64,000 bases of DNA from DATAAP01 sp041690495 (GCA_041690495.1 JAWLHE010000001.1:310001-374000), one strand, 5' to 3'; counted from the stretch's first letter, positions 55,620 through 64,000 are shown. Numbers and translations: made by a program. Notes: generated by a model from the sequence alone, not told the origin.

Positions 55620-57653
55620 TCAGTCGCCTGCGGCGGGCTGTGCCGCCGCCGCCATGCGGGCGCGGGCCGGCGCGCCGACCCGATGACGGCGGTCGGACAG
55701 CGAAACCATTCCGCCGAGCACGATCACCACGGCGCCGATCCAGATCCACGGCACCAGCGGGTTGAAATAGGCGCGCACCGCCCACGCGGTCTCCGGATTC
55801 GTCTCGGAAAGGAACGTCGGCGCTCCGCCCGGCGTGCCGGCATTCTCGGGATCGCCGATCGCCACATAGAGATCGGCGAGAAAATTGGTGTGGATGCCGG
55901 CCTCGGTGGTGGTCATGCCCTGCACCGGAAAGAAGCGCTTCTCCGAATGCATGGTCGTCACGGCGCGGCCGCCGCGCGTGACGTCGAAGACACCGCGTAC
56001 TGCGACATAGTTGGGTCCGTCGATCCGCTCGGTCCCTTTGAAGGTCAGCATGTATCCGGCAAGCTCGACCCGATCGCCTGCGCGCATGAGCTGGATGCGC
56101 TCCTGCTGCCACGCCGACATCGCGGTGATGCCTGCGACCATGATGCCGAGGCCGAAATGCGCGATGGTCATGCCCCACGCCGCGCGCGGCAGATTGACGG
56201 CGCGCTGCAACGCATTGCCGAACGGCACGCGGAACAGCCGCACGCGTTCCGCCAGTTCGACCAGCGCGCCCGCGCACAGCCACGCGGCGAGGCCGAGACC
56301 GAGCAGCGCCCCGGCGGGGCCGCCTTGCAGCCACAGCGCGCCGAGCGCGACCACCGCAGCCGCGGCAGCGGCGGTCCACAGCCGCGACAGCGCGCCGGCG
56401 AGATCGCCGCGCTTCCACGCGAGCAGCGGGCCGACCGGCACGAGCACCAGCAGCGGCACCATAAGCGGCACGAAGGTCGCGTTGAAGAACGGCGGACCGA
56501 CCGAAACCTTGGCCCCGCCGGTCGCATCGAGGAACAGCGGATAGAGCGTGCCGAGGAACACGGTGAGGGTCGCCGTCGACAGCAGCAGATTGTTGACGAC
56601 CAGGCCGCCCTCGCGGCTGATCGGCGCGAACAGGCCGCCGGACTTCAACGCGGGCGCGCGAAGCGCGTAGAGCGCCAGCGAGCCGCCGATCGCGATCACC
56701 AGGATCAGCAGGATGAACACGCCGCGGGCCGGGTCGACGGCGAAGGCGTGCACCGAGGTCAGCACGCCGGAGCGCACCAGGAACGTGCCGATCAGCGACA
56801 GCGAGAAGGCAAGGATCGCAAGCAGGATCGTCCAGCTCTTCAGCGCGTCGCGCTTCTCGACCACGATGGCGGAATGCAGCAGCGCCGTGCCGACCAGCCA
56901 CGGCATGAACGAGGCGTTCTCGACCGGGTCCCAGAACCACCAGCCGCCCCAGCCGAGCTCGTAATAGGCCCACCAGCTTCCCAGCGCGATGCCGAGCGTG
57001 AGGGCCGCCCATGCCGCAAGCGTCCATGGCCGTACCCAGCGCGCCCATGCCGCATCGACGCGGCCCTCCAGCAGGGCCGCGATCGCGAACGAGAACACCG
57101 TCGAGAATCCGACATAGCCGACATAGAGCAGCGGCGGATGAAAGGCGAGGCCCGGATCCTGCAGCAGGGGATTGAGACCATTGCCGTCGGGAGGCGGCGG
57201 GAAGACGCGCTCGAACGGATTCGACGTGAAGACGATGAAGGCGAGAAACGCGACGCCGATCATCGCCTGCACCGCAAGCACGCGCGCGCGCAGGCCGGGC
57301 GGAAGGTTGCCGCCGAATGCCGCGATCGCGGCGCCGAACAGCGCGAGGGTGAGGACCCACAGCACCATCGAGCCCTCGTGGTTTCCCCACACGCCGGTGA
57401 TCTTGTAGAGCAGCGGCTTGGCCGAGTGCGAGTTCTGTACGACCGCCGCGACGGTGAAGTCGGACACCACGAACGCCCAGGTCAGGCAGGCGAAAGCCAG
57501 GACGACGAACCCGAACTGCGCGAACGAAGCCGACCGCGCAAAGTCCATCATCCGCGCATCGCCGCGCGCAGCGCCGGCGAGCGGCACGACCGCTTGCGCG
57601 AGCGCCACTGCAAGCGCCAGCAGCAGCGCGAAATGGCCGATTTCGGCGATCAC
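55620..57653 (-). CDS. ccmF: Heme lyase subunit CcmF
   Basis: A 677-residue membrane protein with about 15 helices that attaches heme to apocytochrome c. The tryptophan-rich motif WGGWWFWDPVENASFMPWL lies near residue 240 and conserved histidines occur on each side; GVWGNHEGSMVLWVL is the N-terminal signature. The length matches the family. It overlaps ccmE upstream by four bases and is 19 bases from ccmG. Confidence 0.95.
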   Translation of the reverse strand: MIAEIGHFALLLALAVALAQAVVPLAGAARGDARMMDFARSASFAQFGFVVLAFACLTWAFVVSDFTVAAVVQNSHSAKPLLYKITGVWGNHEGSMVLWVLTLALFGAAIAAFGGNLPPGLRARVLAVQAMIGVAFLAFIVFTSNPFERVFPPPPDGNGLNPLLQDPGLAFHPPLLYVGYVGFSTVFSFAIAALLEGRVDAAWARWVRPWTLAAWAALTLGIALGSWWAYYELGWGGWWFWDPVENASFMPWLVGTALLHSAIVVEKRDALKSWTILLAILAFSLSLIGTFLVRSGVLTSVHAFAVDPARGVFILLILVIAIGGSLALYALRAPALKSGGLFAPISREGGLVVNNLLLSTATLTVFLGTLYPLFLDATGGAKVSVGPPFFNATFVPLMVPLLVLVPVGPLLAWKRGDLAGALSRLWTAAAAAAVVALGALWLQGGPAGALLGLGLAAWLCAGALVELAERVRLFRVPFGNALQRAVNLPRAAWGMTIAHFGLGIMVAGITAMSAWQQERIQLMRAGDRVELAGYMLTFKGTERIDGPNYVAVRGVFDVTRGGRAVTTMHSEKRFFPVQGMTTTEAGIHTNFLADLYVAIGDPENAGTPGGAPTFLSETNPETAWAVRAYFNPLVPWIWIGAVVIVLGGMVSLSDRRHRVGAPARARMAAAAQPAAGD

Positions 57654-58102
57654 TTGCCCTGTCCCACCGTCTCCTGCCAGCGGCCGGTGCGCTTCAGCGA
57701 TTCGGCGACTTCCGGCGGCATGTAATTTTCGTCATGCTTCGCCAGCACCTCGCGGGCGTGGAATACGCCGTCGGCGGTGAACTGGCCCTGCGCGACCACA
57801 CCCTGACCTTCGCGGAACAGGTCGGGCAGCGCCCCTGCATAGACGACCGGCACCGTGTGCTGCAGGTCGGTGACGCGGAATCGCACCTCGGTGCTCCCCG
57901 CCGCGCGCTCGACCGAACCGGTTTCGACGAGGCCGCCAAGACGCAGGTTGCGGCCGCGCGGCACCTGCTTCTCGGCGATATCGGTCGGGCTGTAGAAGAA
58001 CACGATGTTGTCCTGGAACGCCGCCAGCGTGAGCGCCGTGGCGCTGCCGAGCCCGAGCATGAACAGCAGCAGGATGTAGAGACGCCGTCGCTTGCGCGTC
58101 AT
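57650..58102 (-). CDS. ccmE: Heme chaperone CcmE
   Basis: A 150-residue single-helix protein that binds heme covalently at a His and carries it to CcmF. The N-terminal RRLYILLLFMLGLGSATALTL is its anchor, and VLAKHDENYMPPE has the heme-binding His and the Tyr near the C-terminus. Overlaps ccmD and ccmF by four bases each. Confidence 0.96.
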   Translation of the reverse strand: MTRKRRRLYILLLFMLGLGSATALTLAAFQDNIVFFYSPTDIAEKQVPRGRNLRLGGLVETGSVERAAGSTEVRFRVTDLQHTVPVVYAGALPDLFREGQGVVAQGQFTADGVFHAREVLAKHDENYMPPEVAESLKRTGRWQETVGQGK

Positions 58103-58263
58103 CGCGTGACGCCCCTGCGGCGCCGGGGCGCGGCGCTGCTTTCGGCTTCGGCGAGTTCCGCCTCGCGCCGGCGCAGGCTGCGCAGGCTGGCGATCAGCAG
58201 GCCGATGAGCAGCACGGCGGCGGCGGCGTAGGCCGACCAGATGAACGAAGCATTGCCGCTCAT
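58099..58263 (-). CDS. ccmD: Heme exporter CcmD
   Basis: A 54-residue protein with one membrane helix (FIWSAYAAAAVLLIGLLIASLRSLRRREAE). CcmD keeps CcmC and CcmE together and helps release holo-CcmE. It is short enough to be missed by gene finders; it lies with four-base overlaps between ccmC and ccmE, which fixes its start at 58263. Confidence 0.9.
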   Translation of the reverse strand: MSGNASFIWSAYAAAAVLLIGLLIASLRSLRRREAELAEAESSAAPRRRRGVTR

Positions 58264-59006
58264 GCGTTCCTCCCGGCCAGCGCCGTCGTATCGACGCCCT
58301 GAGCGAGCCGCAACGTGCGCAGCTTGCGCGCGGCGATCTCGGCCCGCAGTCGCAGAATGAGGACCGTCACGAAATAGGCGAGGAAGGCGAACGCCATCAG
58401 AAGCAGCGGCACCAGCATCGCCGGATGGACCGCCGGCGCGTCCAGCCGGGTGACCGAAGCCGGCTGGTGCAGCGTGTTCCACCAGTCGACCGAGAACTTG
58501 ATGATGGGCACGTTGACGGCACCGACCAGCGCCAGGATCGCGCCGGCGCGAGCGCCGCGCGTCGCGTCGTCGAACGCATTGGTCAGGGCGATATGGCCGA
58601 GATAGAGGAACAGCAGGATGAGCACGGAGGTCAGCCGCGCATCCCACGCCCACCATGTGCCCCACATCGGCTGTCCCCATAGCGAGCCGGTAATCAGGCA
58701 CACGGCGGTAAAGGTCGCGCCGATCGGCGCCATCGCCCTGGCAGCGAGATCGGCGAGCGGGTGTTTCCACACCAGCCCCACGGCACTGGCCACGGCCAAG
58801 TTCATGTAGATGAACATCGACATCCATGCCGAGGGCACGTGGACATACATTATCCGCACCGTCTCGCCCTGCTGGTAGTCGGGCGGCGAGGAGAGCAGCG
58901 CGAACCACAGCCCGGCCGCGAGCAACACGACGGTCAGGCCGGCGCTCCACGGCAGCACGGCGCCGGCGAGGCGCTGGAAGCGGGCTGGATTAGCGAAGCG
59001 GTGCAT
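58260..59006 (-). CDS. ccmC: Heme exporter CcmC
   Basis: A 248-residue membrane protein with six helices that attaches heme to CcmE. The tryptophan-rich motif WGTWWAWDARLTSVLILLFLY and the conserved histidines in MYVHVPSAWMSMF and FSVDWWNTLHQPAS are present. Starts at 59006; the 116-bp gap before it is the largest in the operon. Confidence 0.95.
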   Translation of the reverse strand: MHRFANPARFQRLAGAVLPWSAGLTVVLLAAGLWFALLSSPPDYQQGETVRIMYVHVPSAWMSMFIYMNLAVASAVGLVWKHPLADLAARAMAPIGATFTAVCLITGSLWGQPMWGTWWAWDARLTSVLILLFLYLGHIALTNAFDDATRGARAGAILALVGAVNVPIIKFSVDWWNTLHQPASVTRLDAPAVHPAMLVPLLLMAFAFLAYFVTVLILRLRAEIAARKLRTLRLAQGVDTTALAGRNA

Positions 59007-59122
59007 GCGGCAATCAGGCTCCGGACGGCTCTCGGTTCCGCCTCTGGGCTAGGATGTAGCGTTTCCCGGCAGGGCTTTCCAAGGCTTTCGCCCGCGACCG
59101 ATGGACGCCGGAAAACGGTTGG

Positions 59123-59788
59123 TTATTCCAAGGCTTGCCGGATCGCCGCGGCTCCGGCGACGGGGCCGAGCGGCAGGCCGAGCGCCAGCAGGCCACCCAG
59201 CAGCAGAAGATGGGGGCGCGGCGACAACCCGGCAATGGCAGCCTCGACCGCGGCGACGCCGAATATCAGGATCGGGATGTAGAGCGGCAGGATCAACAGC
59301 GGCAGCAGGACCCCGCCGCGCCGCGCGCCGAGGGTCAGGGCCGCGCCGATCGCGCCGATCAGGCTGAGCGTCGGCGTTCCGAGCGCCAGCGCCAGCATGA
59401 GAACCGGGTAGGCCGATGCGGGCAGATTGAGCATGAGCCCGAGCAGCGGCGAGACGACCAGGAGCGGCAGGCCGGTGACCAGCCAGTGCGCCAGACACTT
59501 GCCGAGGACGAGCAGCTCGAGCGGCGCCGGGGCGAGGGAGATGAGATCGAGGCTGCCGTCCTCCGCGTCGAGCTGGAACAGCCTGTCGAAGGACAGCAGA
59601 CTCGCCAGCAGGGCCGTCACCCATATGATGCCGGCCGCGATGCGCGCGAGCATGTTCGGTTCCGGCCCGATGCCGAAAGGAAACAGCACGCAGGTCAGCA
59701 CGAAGAACAGCACGACCGTGCCGCTGTCGCCCGGCGTGCGCAGGGCCAGGCGCAGATCCCGCCGCATCAGTGCGAGTACCGGCTTCAT
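59123..59788 (-). CDS. ccmB: Heme ABC exporter permease CcmB
   Basis: A 221-residue permease with six helices: MRRDLRLALRTPGDSGTVVLFFVLT at the start, LLSFDRLFQLDAEDGSLDLI, and LGARRGGVLLPLLILPLYIP in the second half. With CcmA it forms the ABC ATPase module that frees holo-CcmE from CcmC. The start at 59788 overlaps the ccmA stop by four bases. Confidence 0.94.
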   Translation of the reverse strand: MKPVLALMRRDLRLALRTPGDSGTVVLFFVLTCVLFPFGIGPEPNMLARIAAGIIWVTALLASLLSFDRLFQLDAEDGSLDLISLAPAPLELLVLGKCLAHWLVTGLPLLVVSPLLGLMLNLPASAYPVLMLALALGTPTLSLIGAIGAALTLGARRGGVLLPLLILPLYIPILIFGVAAVEAAIAGLSPRPHLLLLGGLLALGLPLGPVAGAAAIRQALE

Positions 59789-60405
59789 GGCCCGCCTCCG
59801 AGTTCGAGGCGGCGCGCATTGGCGATCGCGATCGGCGCGTGCGTCGCGGCGACCACGCAGCCGTCTCCGGCGAGATGGGCCGACAGAACGGCGGCAAGAT
59901 GCCCGAGCGAGGCGTCGTCGAGCCCGACCGTCGGCTCGTCGAGCAGCCACAGCGGCGCCGGCGCTGCGAGCAGGCGTGCGAGCGCCGCGCGGCGCCGCTG
60001 CCCCTGCGACAGGAAGCGGGCCGGCGTCGCAGCCAGCCGCTCGAGATCGAATGCGGCGAGCGCCGCGCCGACCCCGCCGGCGTCGCATCCGTGCAGGGCC
60101 GCATAGAATTCGAGATTCTCCGATACGGTCAGCGCCGGTTTGAGCGCATCGAGATGGCCGAGATAGTGGAGCCGCGCGCGGTGCGCATCGGGATCGTCGC
60201 CGACCGGAGCTCCGTTCCAGTCGAGACGTCCCGTCGCCGGGGCGATCAGGCCGGCCATCAGTCGCAGCAGGCTCGATTTGCCGCTGCCGTTCGGTCCGGT
60301 CAGCAGCAGCGCCTCGCCGGCGGGCGCGCGGAATGACAGGTTCTCGAAGACCAGCCGCTCGCCGCGTATGCAGGCAAGCCCGGTGCCGGAGAAATCAGCC
60401 TTCAT
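59785..60405 (-). CDS. ccmA: Heme ABC exporter ATPase CcmA
   Basis: A 206-residue ABC ATPase. Walker A GPNGSGKSSLL, signature LSQGQRRRAALARLL and Walker B WLLDEPTVGLDD are all visible. The short length fits CcmA. The start MKADFSGTGLA at 60405 is chosen; a few upstream residues in the same frame are basic and without match. First gene of the nine-gene operon ccmABCDEFGHI on the minus strand. Confidence 0.94.
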   Translation of the reverse strand: MKADFSGTGLACIRGERLVFENLSFRAPAGEALLLTGPNGSGKSSLLRLMAGLIAPATGRLDWNGAPVGDDPDAHRARLHYLGHLDALKPALTVSENLEFYAALHGCDAGGVGAALAAFDLERLAATPARFLSQGQRRRAALARLLAAPAPLWLLDEPTVGLDDASLGHLAAVLSAHLAGDGCVVAATHAPIAIANARRLELGGGP

Positions 60406-60760
60406 GATCGCCAGGACAAAAAAGCGGGCGGACGGCGAAAGATTTCCGCCGAACCGGCCCGCCATCGCGCAAGGTACCGCCGAGGATGGAGTCCGGGGGG
60501 GCCTCGGCAGGGGACGATCGTGAAACGGGACGGCGCGATGTCGCCCGTTTCGTTGATTGAATTAAGACGGCGGATTGTGACTTCAATCGAATCATACGAT
60601 GGCGAAAATAAGGAATCTCGTGCGACGCGCGGCGATTTTCACTGCAAAGCTTGCGCGAGACAAAGCCTTTCGGAGGATCGCCGGATTGCAGGCTGCATGT
60701 GCGGAACCAGCACGGCGGAGCGCCGTTTTGCGGCCGAGGCGTCACGAGAGCATCCCTGCC
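60406..60760. other. Gene-free region upstream of ccmA
   Basis: The 355 bp between ccmA and the small membrane-protein gene hold no convincing coding frame; two overlapping plus-strand frames start at 60520 and 60599 but are arginine-rich and lack ribosome sites. An AT-rich stretch at about 60550-60610 is the likely place of the promoters. Confidence 0.5.
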
Positions 60761-60964
60761 ATGCGCATCGTCGGCCTGATCATCGTTGCGACGGGTCTCG
60801 TCTTGGTGATTTCGGGGCTGCGCGCCGATCTCGCTCCGTTCAATGAGTTTTCGGGCATGGGGAACGGCCGCTACAACGATACCGCGGCATGGTACATCAT
60901 CAGCGGAGTCCTGGCCCTTGTCGCCGGCGCGCTGCTCGCCGCCTTCGGCCCGAGACGGCTCTGA
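60761..60964 (+). CDS. Small membrane protein, DUF3185-like
   Basis: A 67-residue protein with two membrane helices (MRIVGLIIVATGLVLVISGL and AWYIISGVLALVAGALLAAF), a short loop with RADLAPFNEFSG, and a basic end FGPRRL. It resembles small DUF3185-type proteins, but the match is by general look only. A longer frame from 60599 would add 54 basic residues with no match; the ATG at 60761 is preferred. Confidence 0.5.
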   Translation: MRIVGLIIVATGLVLVISGLRADLAPFNEFSGMGNGRYNDTAAWYIISGVLALVAGALLAAFGPRRL

Positions 60965-60967
60965 TGC

Positions 60968-62224
60968 CTACTGGTATTTCCGCACGTCGTCTATGACCTT
61001 GCCGTCATTGGGCAGGCTGCCCGGCGGGACGAACTCGACGGCGCCGCGCATCTTGGTCATTGCCTGGATCGACTCGGAAATCGCGGCGCTCAGGTCGTCC
61101 GAGGGGCTGACGCCGGTTTCGCAACGCAGAACCATGATGTCATTGTCGTGGTCGCGATCGACGACAAGGCGCGCCTTCCGAATGTCCGGGTGACGCTTGA
61201 CGATCTCGGCGATCTGGTGCGGGTGGATGAACATGCCGCGGACCTTGGTCGTCTGGTCGGCGCGCCCCATCCACCCCTTGAGGCGCCGGTTGGTGCGGCC
61301 GCAGGCACTCTGCCCCGGAATGAACGCCGACAGATCGCCGGTCGCGAAGCGGATCAGCGGATAATCCGGGTTCAGGGTCGTCACCACGACCTCGCCGACC
61401 TCACCGTCCGGGACCGGATCGCCGGTGCCCGGCCGGACGACCTCGACGATCAGCCACTCGTCCAGAATCAGCCCCTCGCCCGGGGCCGTCTCGTATCCGA
61501 TCAGGCCGAGATCGGCGGTGGCGTAACACTGGCGCGTGTCGACGCCGCGCTCCTTGAGCTCGGCCCGCAGGGCGGGCGGGAGCGCTTCACCGGAGACGAG
61601 CGCCAGCCTGAGCGAGGGCAGCTCGACATTCAGCTCGCGTGCCTTGTCCAGGATGATCTTGAGGAAGGACGGCGTGCCGACATAGCCCTTCGGCTTCACG
61701 TCGGCGATGACGCGCACCTGCAGCTCGGTGTTGCCGGTGCCGGCCGGCACCACCGCGCAGCCCATCGCGTGCGCGCCGCTCTCCAGCATCGCGCCCGCCG
61801 GGGTCAGGTGATAGGAGAAGGCATTGTGCACCACGTCGCCGCGGCGGAACCCGGCGGCATAGAGGGCGCGTGCGATCCGCCAGTAGTCCGGCCGCATCGC
61901 CTCGGGATCGTAGATCGGGCCTGGCGAGGCGAAGATGCGCGCGAGCTGACCGGTCGGCACCGCGGTAAGGCCGCCGAACGGGTCGCGGCCCGGATGGGAC
62001 TCCTTCTGGCGCTCGATCAGCTCGGATTTGCGGGTCACGGGCAGGCGCGCGAGGGCGGCACGGCTTGTGACCGACACGGCGTCGACGCGGTCCAGGATCC
62101 TGGCGAAGCCCGGCGCGCATTTCTGTGCGTTGGCGATCTGCTCGGGCAGGAGCTCGAACAGCCGGCGCTCGCGCTCGGCGGGATCGCGGGTCTCGAGCTC
62201 GTCGAAAAAGTCGGAATCGGGCAT
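60968..62224 (-). CDS. Phenylacetate-CoA ligase-like AMP-binding protein
   Basis: A 418-residue adenylate-forming enzyme similar to PaaK, which activates phenylacetate or other aromatic acids as CoA esters. Seen: ASPGPIYDPEAMRPDYWRIARALYAAGFRRGDVVHNAFSYHLTPAG, QCYATADLGLIGYE, RFATGDLSAF and GWMGRADQTTKVRGMFIHP, then RLVVDRDHDND and PNDGKVIDDVRKYQ. The TSGTTG P-loop of the superfamily appears reduced, as in PaaK relatives. It follows livF on the same strand after a double hairpin, so the transporter probably imports an organic acid substrate for it. Confidence 0.85.
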   Translation of the reverse strand: MPDSDFFDELETRDPAERERRLFELLPEQIANAQKCAPGFARILDRVDAVSVTSRAALARLPVTRKSELIERQKESHPGRDPFGGLTAVPTGQLARIFASPGPIYDPEAMRPDYWRIARALYAAGFRRGDVVHNAFSYHLTPAGAMLESGAHAMGCAVVPAGTGNTELQVRVIADVKPKGYVGTPSFLKIILDKARELNVELPSLRLALVSGEALPPALRAELKERGVDTRQCYATADLGLIGYETAPGEGLILDEWLIVEVVRPGTGDPVPDGEVGEVVVTTLNPDYPLIRFATGDLSAFIPGQSACGRTNRRLKGWMGRADQTTKVRGMFIHPHQIAEIVKRHPDIRKARLVVDRDHDNDIMVLRCETGVSPSDDLSAAISESIQAMTKMRGAVEFVPPGSLPNDGKVIDDVRKYQ

Positions 62225-62249
62225 TGTCGCTCTTCTTGACCGGAAAACA

Positions 62250-62297
62250 CTGGGGCGGGTGTAAACCCGCCCCAGCGGAAAATCTACCGGGTGGTAG
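62250..62297 (-). terminator. Double hairpin between livF and the ligase gene
   Basis: CTGGGGCGGGT (62250-62260) pairs with ACCCGCCCCAG (62265-62275) around GTAA, an 11-bp perfect stem; next to it CTACC (62284-62288) pairs with GGTAG (62293-62297). The two lie just after the livF stop and before the ligase start. A TTTTCC run follows on the minus strand, so partial termination is likely. Confidence 0.55.
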
Positions 62298-63140
62298 CTA
62301 GGCGAGCCAGCGTTTGCGGCGCTTGTAGTGCTTGACCTCGCGATAGCTCTTGCGGCCGCTCGCGGAGAGGCCGAGGTAGAATTCCTTGACGTCCTCGTTC
62401 TGGCGCAGCTCCTCGGCGCTGCCGTCGAGCACGACACGGCCGTTCTCGAGGATGTAACCGTAATGGGCGAAGCGCAGCGCCATGTTGGTGTTCTGTTCGG
62501 CGAGCAGGATGCTGACCTTCTGCTCGGCGTTGAGCTTGACGACGATCTCGAAGATCTCCTCGACCAGCTGCGGGGCGAGGCCCATCGACGGCTCGTCGAG
62601 CAGGACCATGTTCGGCCGCGACATCAGCGCACGGCCGATCGCGGTCATCTGCTGCTCGCCACCCGAGGTGTAGCCGGCGATCGACTTGCGCCGCTCCTTG
62701 AGGCGCGGGAAATAGGAATAGACGAGCTCGAGGTCGCGCAGCACGTCGGCCTTGCTGTCCCGGCGCGTGAAGGCGCCGGTCATGAGGTTCTCCTCGACGG
62801 TCAGGTGCGCGAAGCAGTGGCGGCCCTCCATCACCTGGATCACGCCTTTCTGCACGACCTCGGAAGGCGTGAGCCGGTCGATGCGCTCGCCGCGGAATTC
62901 GATTGCGCCCTTCGTCACATCGCCGCGCTCGGCGCGCAGCAGATTGGATATGGCCTTGAGCGTGGTCGTCTTGCCGGCGCCGTTGGCCCCCAGCAGCGCC
63001 ACGATGCCGCCCTCCGGCACGTCGAGGCTGACACCCTTCAGGACCAGGATGACATGATTGTAGATGACTTCGATATTGTTGACGCGCAGCAGCGCCGTCG
63101 CCTCTTGCGGCGCGATAATCGTGGATGCCGGTTGGGCCAT
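62298..63140 (-). CDS. livF: Branched-chain-amino-acid-type ABC transporter ATPase (LivF-like)
   Basis: A 280-residue ABC ATPase of the LivF group. Walker A GANGAGKTTTLKAI, signature YTSGGEQQMTAIGRAL (Leu replaced by Thr in the usual LSGG), Walker B NMVLLDEPSMGLAP. A basic tail of about 20 residues (GRKSYREVKHYKRRKRWLA) extends past the normal end of LivF; this is found in the ATPases that sit beside PaaK-like genes. Import of an aromatic or branched-chain acid is likely. Confidence 0.88.
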   Translation of the reverse strand: MAQPASTIIAPQEATALLRVNNIEVIYNHVILVLKGVSLDVPEGGIVALLGANGAGKTTTLKAISNLLRAERGDVTKGAIEFRGERIDRLTPSEVVQKGVIQVMEGRHCFAHLTVEENLMTGAFTRRDSKADVLRDLELVYSYFPRLKERRKSIAGYTSGGEQQMTAIGRALMSRPNMVLLDEPSMGLAPQLVEEIFEIVVKLNAEQKVSILLAEQNTNMALRFAHYGYILENGRVVLDGSAEELRQNEDVKEFYLGLSASGRKSYREVKHYKRRKRWLA

Positions 63141-63159
63141 GTCTTTCCCGTCAAGTGGG

Positions 63160-63206
63160 CGGGGGCGGGCCTATCCTTCGCCAAGGCTCGGGATAAGCCC
63201 GCCCCC
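63160..63206 (-). terminator. Long GC-rich hairpin between the binding-protein and livF genes
   Basis: A stem of some 17 bp (one or two mismatches) is formed by GGGGGCGGGC-type sequence at 63160-63176 and its inverse at 63190-63206. It lies after the binding-protein stop, where a partial terminator would give more binding protein than ATPase. Confidence 0.6.
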
Positions 63207-63225
63207 ACGCAGACGATCCGCGCGC

Positions 63226-64000
63226 TCAGCTCTCCTTCGAGCAGTCGCGCGGGGTGATGTTCTTCTGCTCGCCATAGGCCTTCGCTGCCGCGTCGACCTT
63301 CGGACGGAGATACTTGTAGTCCGCCTCGATCCAGTCGGAGGTGAACTTCCAGTTCTTGCCGTCCCACTGCTGGATACGCGCCTTGTGCGATCCCGAATGA
63401 TCCATGCAGCTCACGGCGAGCGGCGAGATCAGGCCTTCGAAGCCCAGCTCCTTCAGCCGTTCGGCCGAGATCTTCAGGTTCTCGAAGCCCCAGCGGATCT
63501 GCTCGCCGGTCATGGGCTTCTTGCCGAACTTGCCCTGGGCCGCGCGGATCGCCTCGACCAGCAGCATGCCATCGATCAGACCGCGGTTGTACAGGACGTA
63601 CCCGACCTCTTCCCGCTTCGCGGTGCCCTTGTTCTTGTCGTAGACGTTCTTGAAGACCTCCTGGTGCACCTTGAAGTTGGCGCCCGCGGGATGCAGCGCC
63701 AGCGCGTTGTAGCCCTTCGCCTGGTCGCCGGCCGGCTGCACGTCGGGCTCCGCGCCCGACCACCACACGCCGTACATCTTGTCGCGCGGATAGTTGACCG
63801 CGGCGGCTTCCTTGATCGCCGTCGAGTTCATCACGCCCCAGCCCCAGAGGAGGACGTAGTCCGGACGGCTCTGCCGGATCTGCAGCCAGGTCGATTTCTG
63901 CTCGACGCCGGGATGGGTGACCGGCATCGCGTCGAACTTGAAGCCGTACTTCTTCGAGTGGTCCTCGAGGACCGTGATCGGCTCCTTGCCGTAGGGCGAG
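63226..64000 (-). CDS. Branched-chain-amino-acid-type ABC substrate-binding protein, N-terminus outside the window
   Basis: The frame is open to the last base; 257 residues are seen, in the family of periplasmic binding proteins 6 (LivK type). The visible part has the second lobe: VTHPGVEQKSTWLQIRQSRPDYVLLWGWG and VGYVLYNRGLIDGMLLVEAIRAAQGKFGKKP, ending in KNITPRDCSKES. The N-terminal signal peptide and first lobe lie beyond the window end. With livF and the PaaK-like ligase it would form an uptake and activation unit for an aromatic or branched-chain acid. Confidence 0.88.
   Translation of the reverse strand, partial: SPYGKEPITVLEDHSKKYGFKFDAMPVTHPGVEQKSTWLQIRQSRPDYVLLWGWGVMNSTAIKEAAAVNYPRDKMYGVWWSGAEPDVQPAGDQAKGYNALALHPAGANFKVHQEVFKNVYDKNKGTAKREEVGYVLYNRGLIDGMLLVEAIRAAQGKFGKKPMTGEQIRWGFENLKISAERLKELGFEGLISPLAVSCMDHSGSHKARIQQWDGKNWKFTSDWIEADYKYLRPKVDAAAKAYGEQKNITPRDCSKES

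Noticed and set aside
55326..57725. An 800-residue open frame on the plus strand opposite ccmF and ccmE
   Set aside because: It is the antisense of well-conserved genes in GC-rich DNA, full of arginine, glutamine and histidine, with no family features.

Overview
The window is a high-GC bacterial chromosome segment, dense with genes on both strands and with short spacers. Several traits point to an alphaproteobacterium: an IalB-family secreted protein, three small DUF1127 proteins, GcvA-type LysR regulators, a complete System I cytochrome c maturation operon, a Rhizobium-type L-asparaginase and a LivF-type ATPase next to an acyl-CoA ligase. The genus cannot be read from the sequence alone. There are no rRNA genes, no CRISPR array and no insertion sequence. 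One tRNA (Ala, anticodon CGC) is present.

Layout. 1-11.7 kb: a FIST-domain sensor (cut by the window edge), an aldo/keto reductase, ThpR, a fructosamine-kinase-like kinase with a low-molecular-weight phosphatase, a ThiS/MoaD-like protein, a sirtuin overlapping a uracil-DNA-glycosylase-family gene, then gamma-glutamyltransferase, a peptide-binding lipoprotein-type protein and a hydratase, followed by a small XRE regulator, a spermidine-synthase-like methyltransferase and a cytidylyltransferase. 11.7-17.4 kb: an aminotransferase/M19 dipeptidase operon divergent from a GntR regulator across a perfect palindrome, a ZIP transporter, a zinicin-like metallopeptidase, a pterin dehydratase and an SDR dehydrogenase. 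17.4-37.3 kb: three tandem EamA exporters, acetoacetyl-CoA synthetase, two copies of a LysR/DUF1127 divergent pair, asparaginase with a quinone reductase, TrmH-type methyltransferase, IalB, RlmN, TauE, GST, ArgG, NnrU and the YggT-YggU-FolD operon.

37.48-46.77 kb is the unusual part: a 9.3-kb island bounded by perfect 45-bp direct repeats of the 3' end of tRNA-Ala(CGC). It carries no recognisable integrase. Both ends carry a paired 8-mer motif with identical 11-bp spacing, and the right end has a 100-bp array of nine hexamers in 10-bp phase, five in one orientation and four in the other, stopping 14 bp before the repeat. Cargo: an XRE repressor, an HTH_17/AlpA-like protein behind an apparent leader terminator, a HEPN-like protein, a coiled-coil protein, a four-helix membrane protein, a ComEC-like metallo-beta-lactamase-fold protein, a PD-(D/E)XK nuclease candidate, a nucleotide-cyclase-like protein, two unknowns, and a protein ending in the SSB-type acidic tail DDDIPF. 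This looks like an integrase-less (trans-mobilised or decayed) element with anti-phage or anti-element cargo; that role is inference.

46.8-64 kb: an ATP-grasp/phosphatase/polysaccharide-deacetylase cluster, an HD hydrolase, a CBS protein, an SLC13 permease with RCK_C domains, the uninterrupted ccmABCDEFGHI operon, and a phenylacetate-CoA-ligase-like gene next to livF and a branched-chain-amino-acid-type binding protein cut by the window end.
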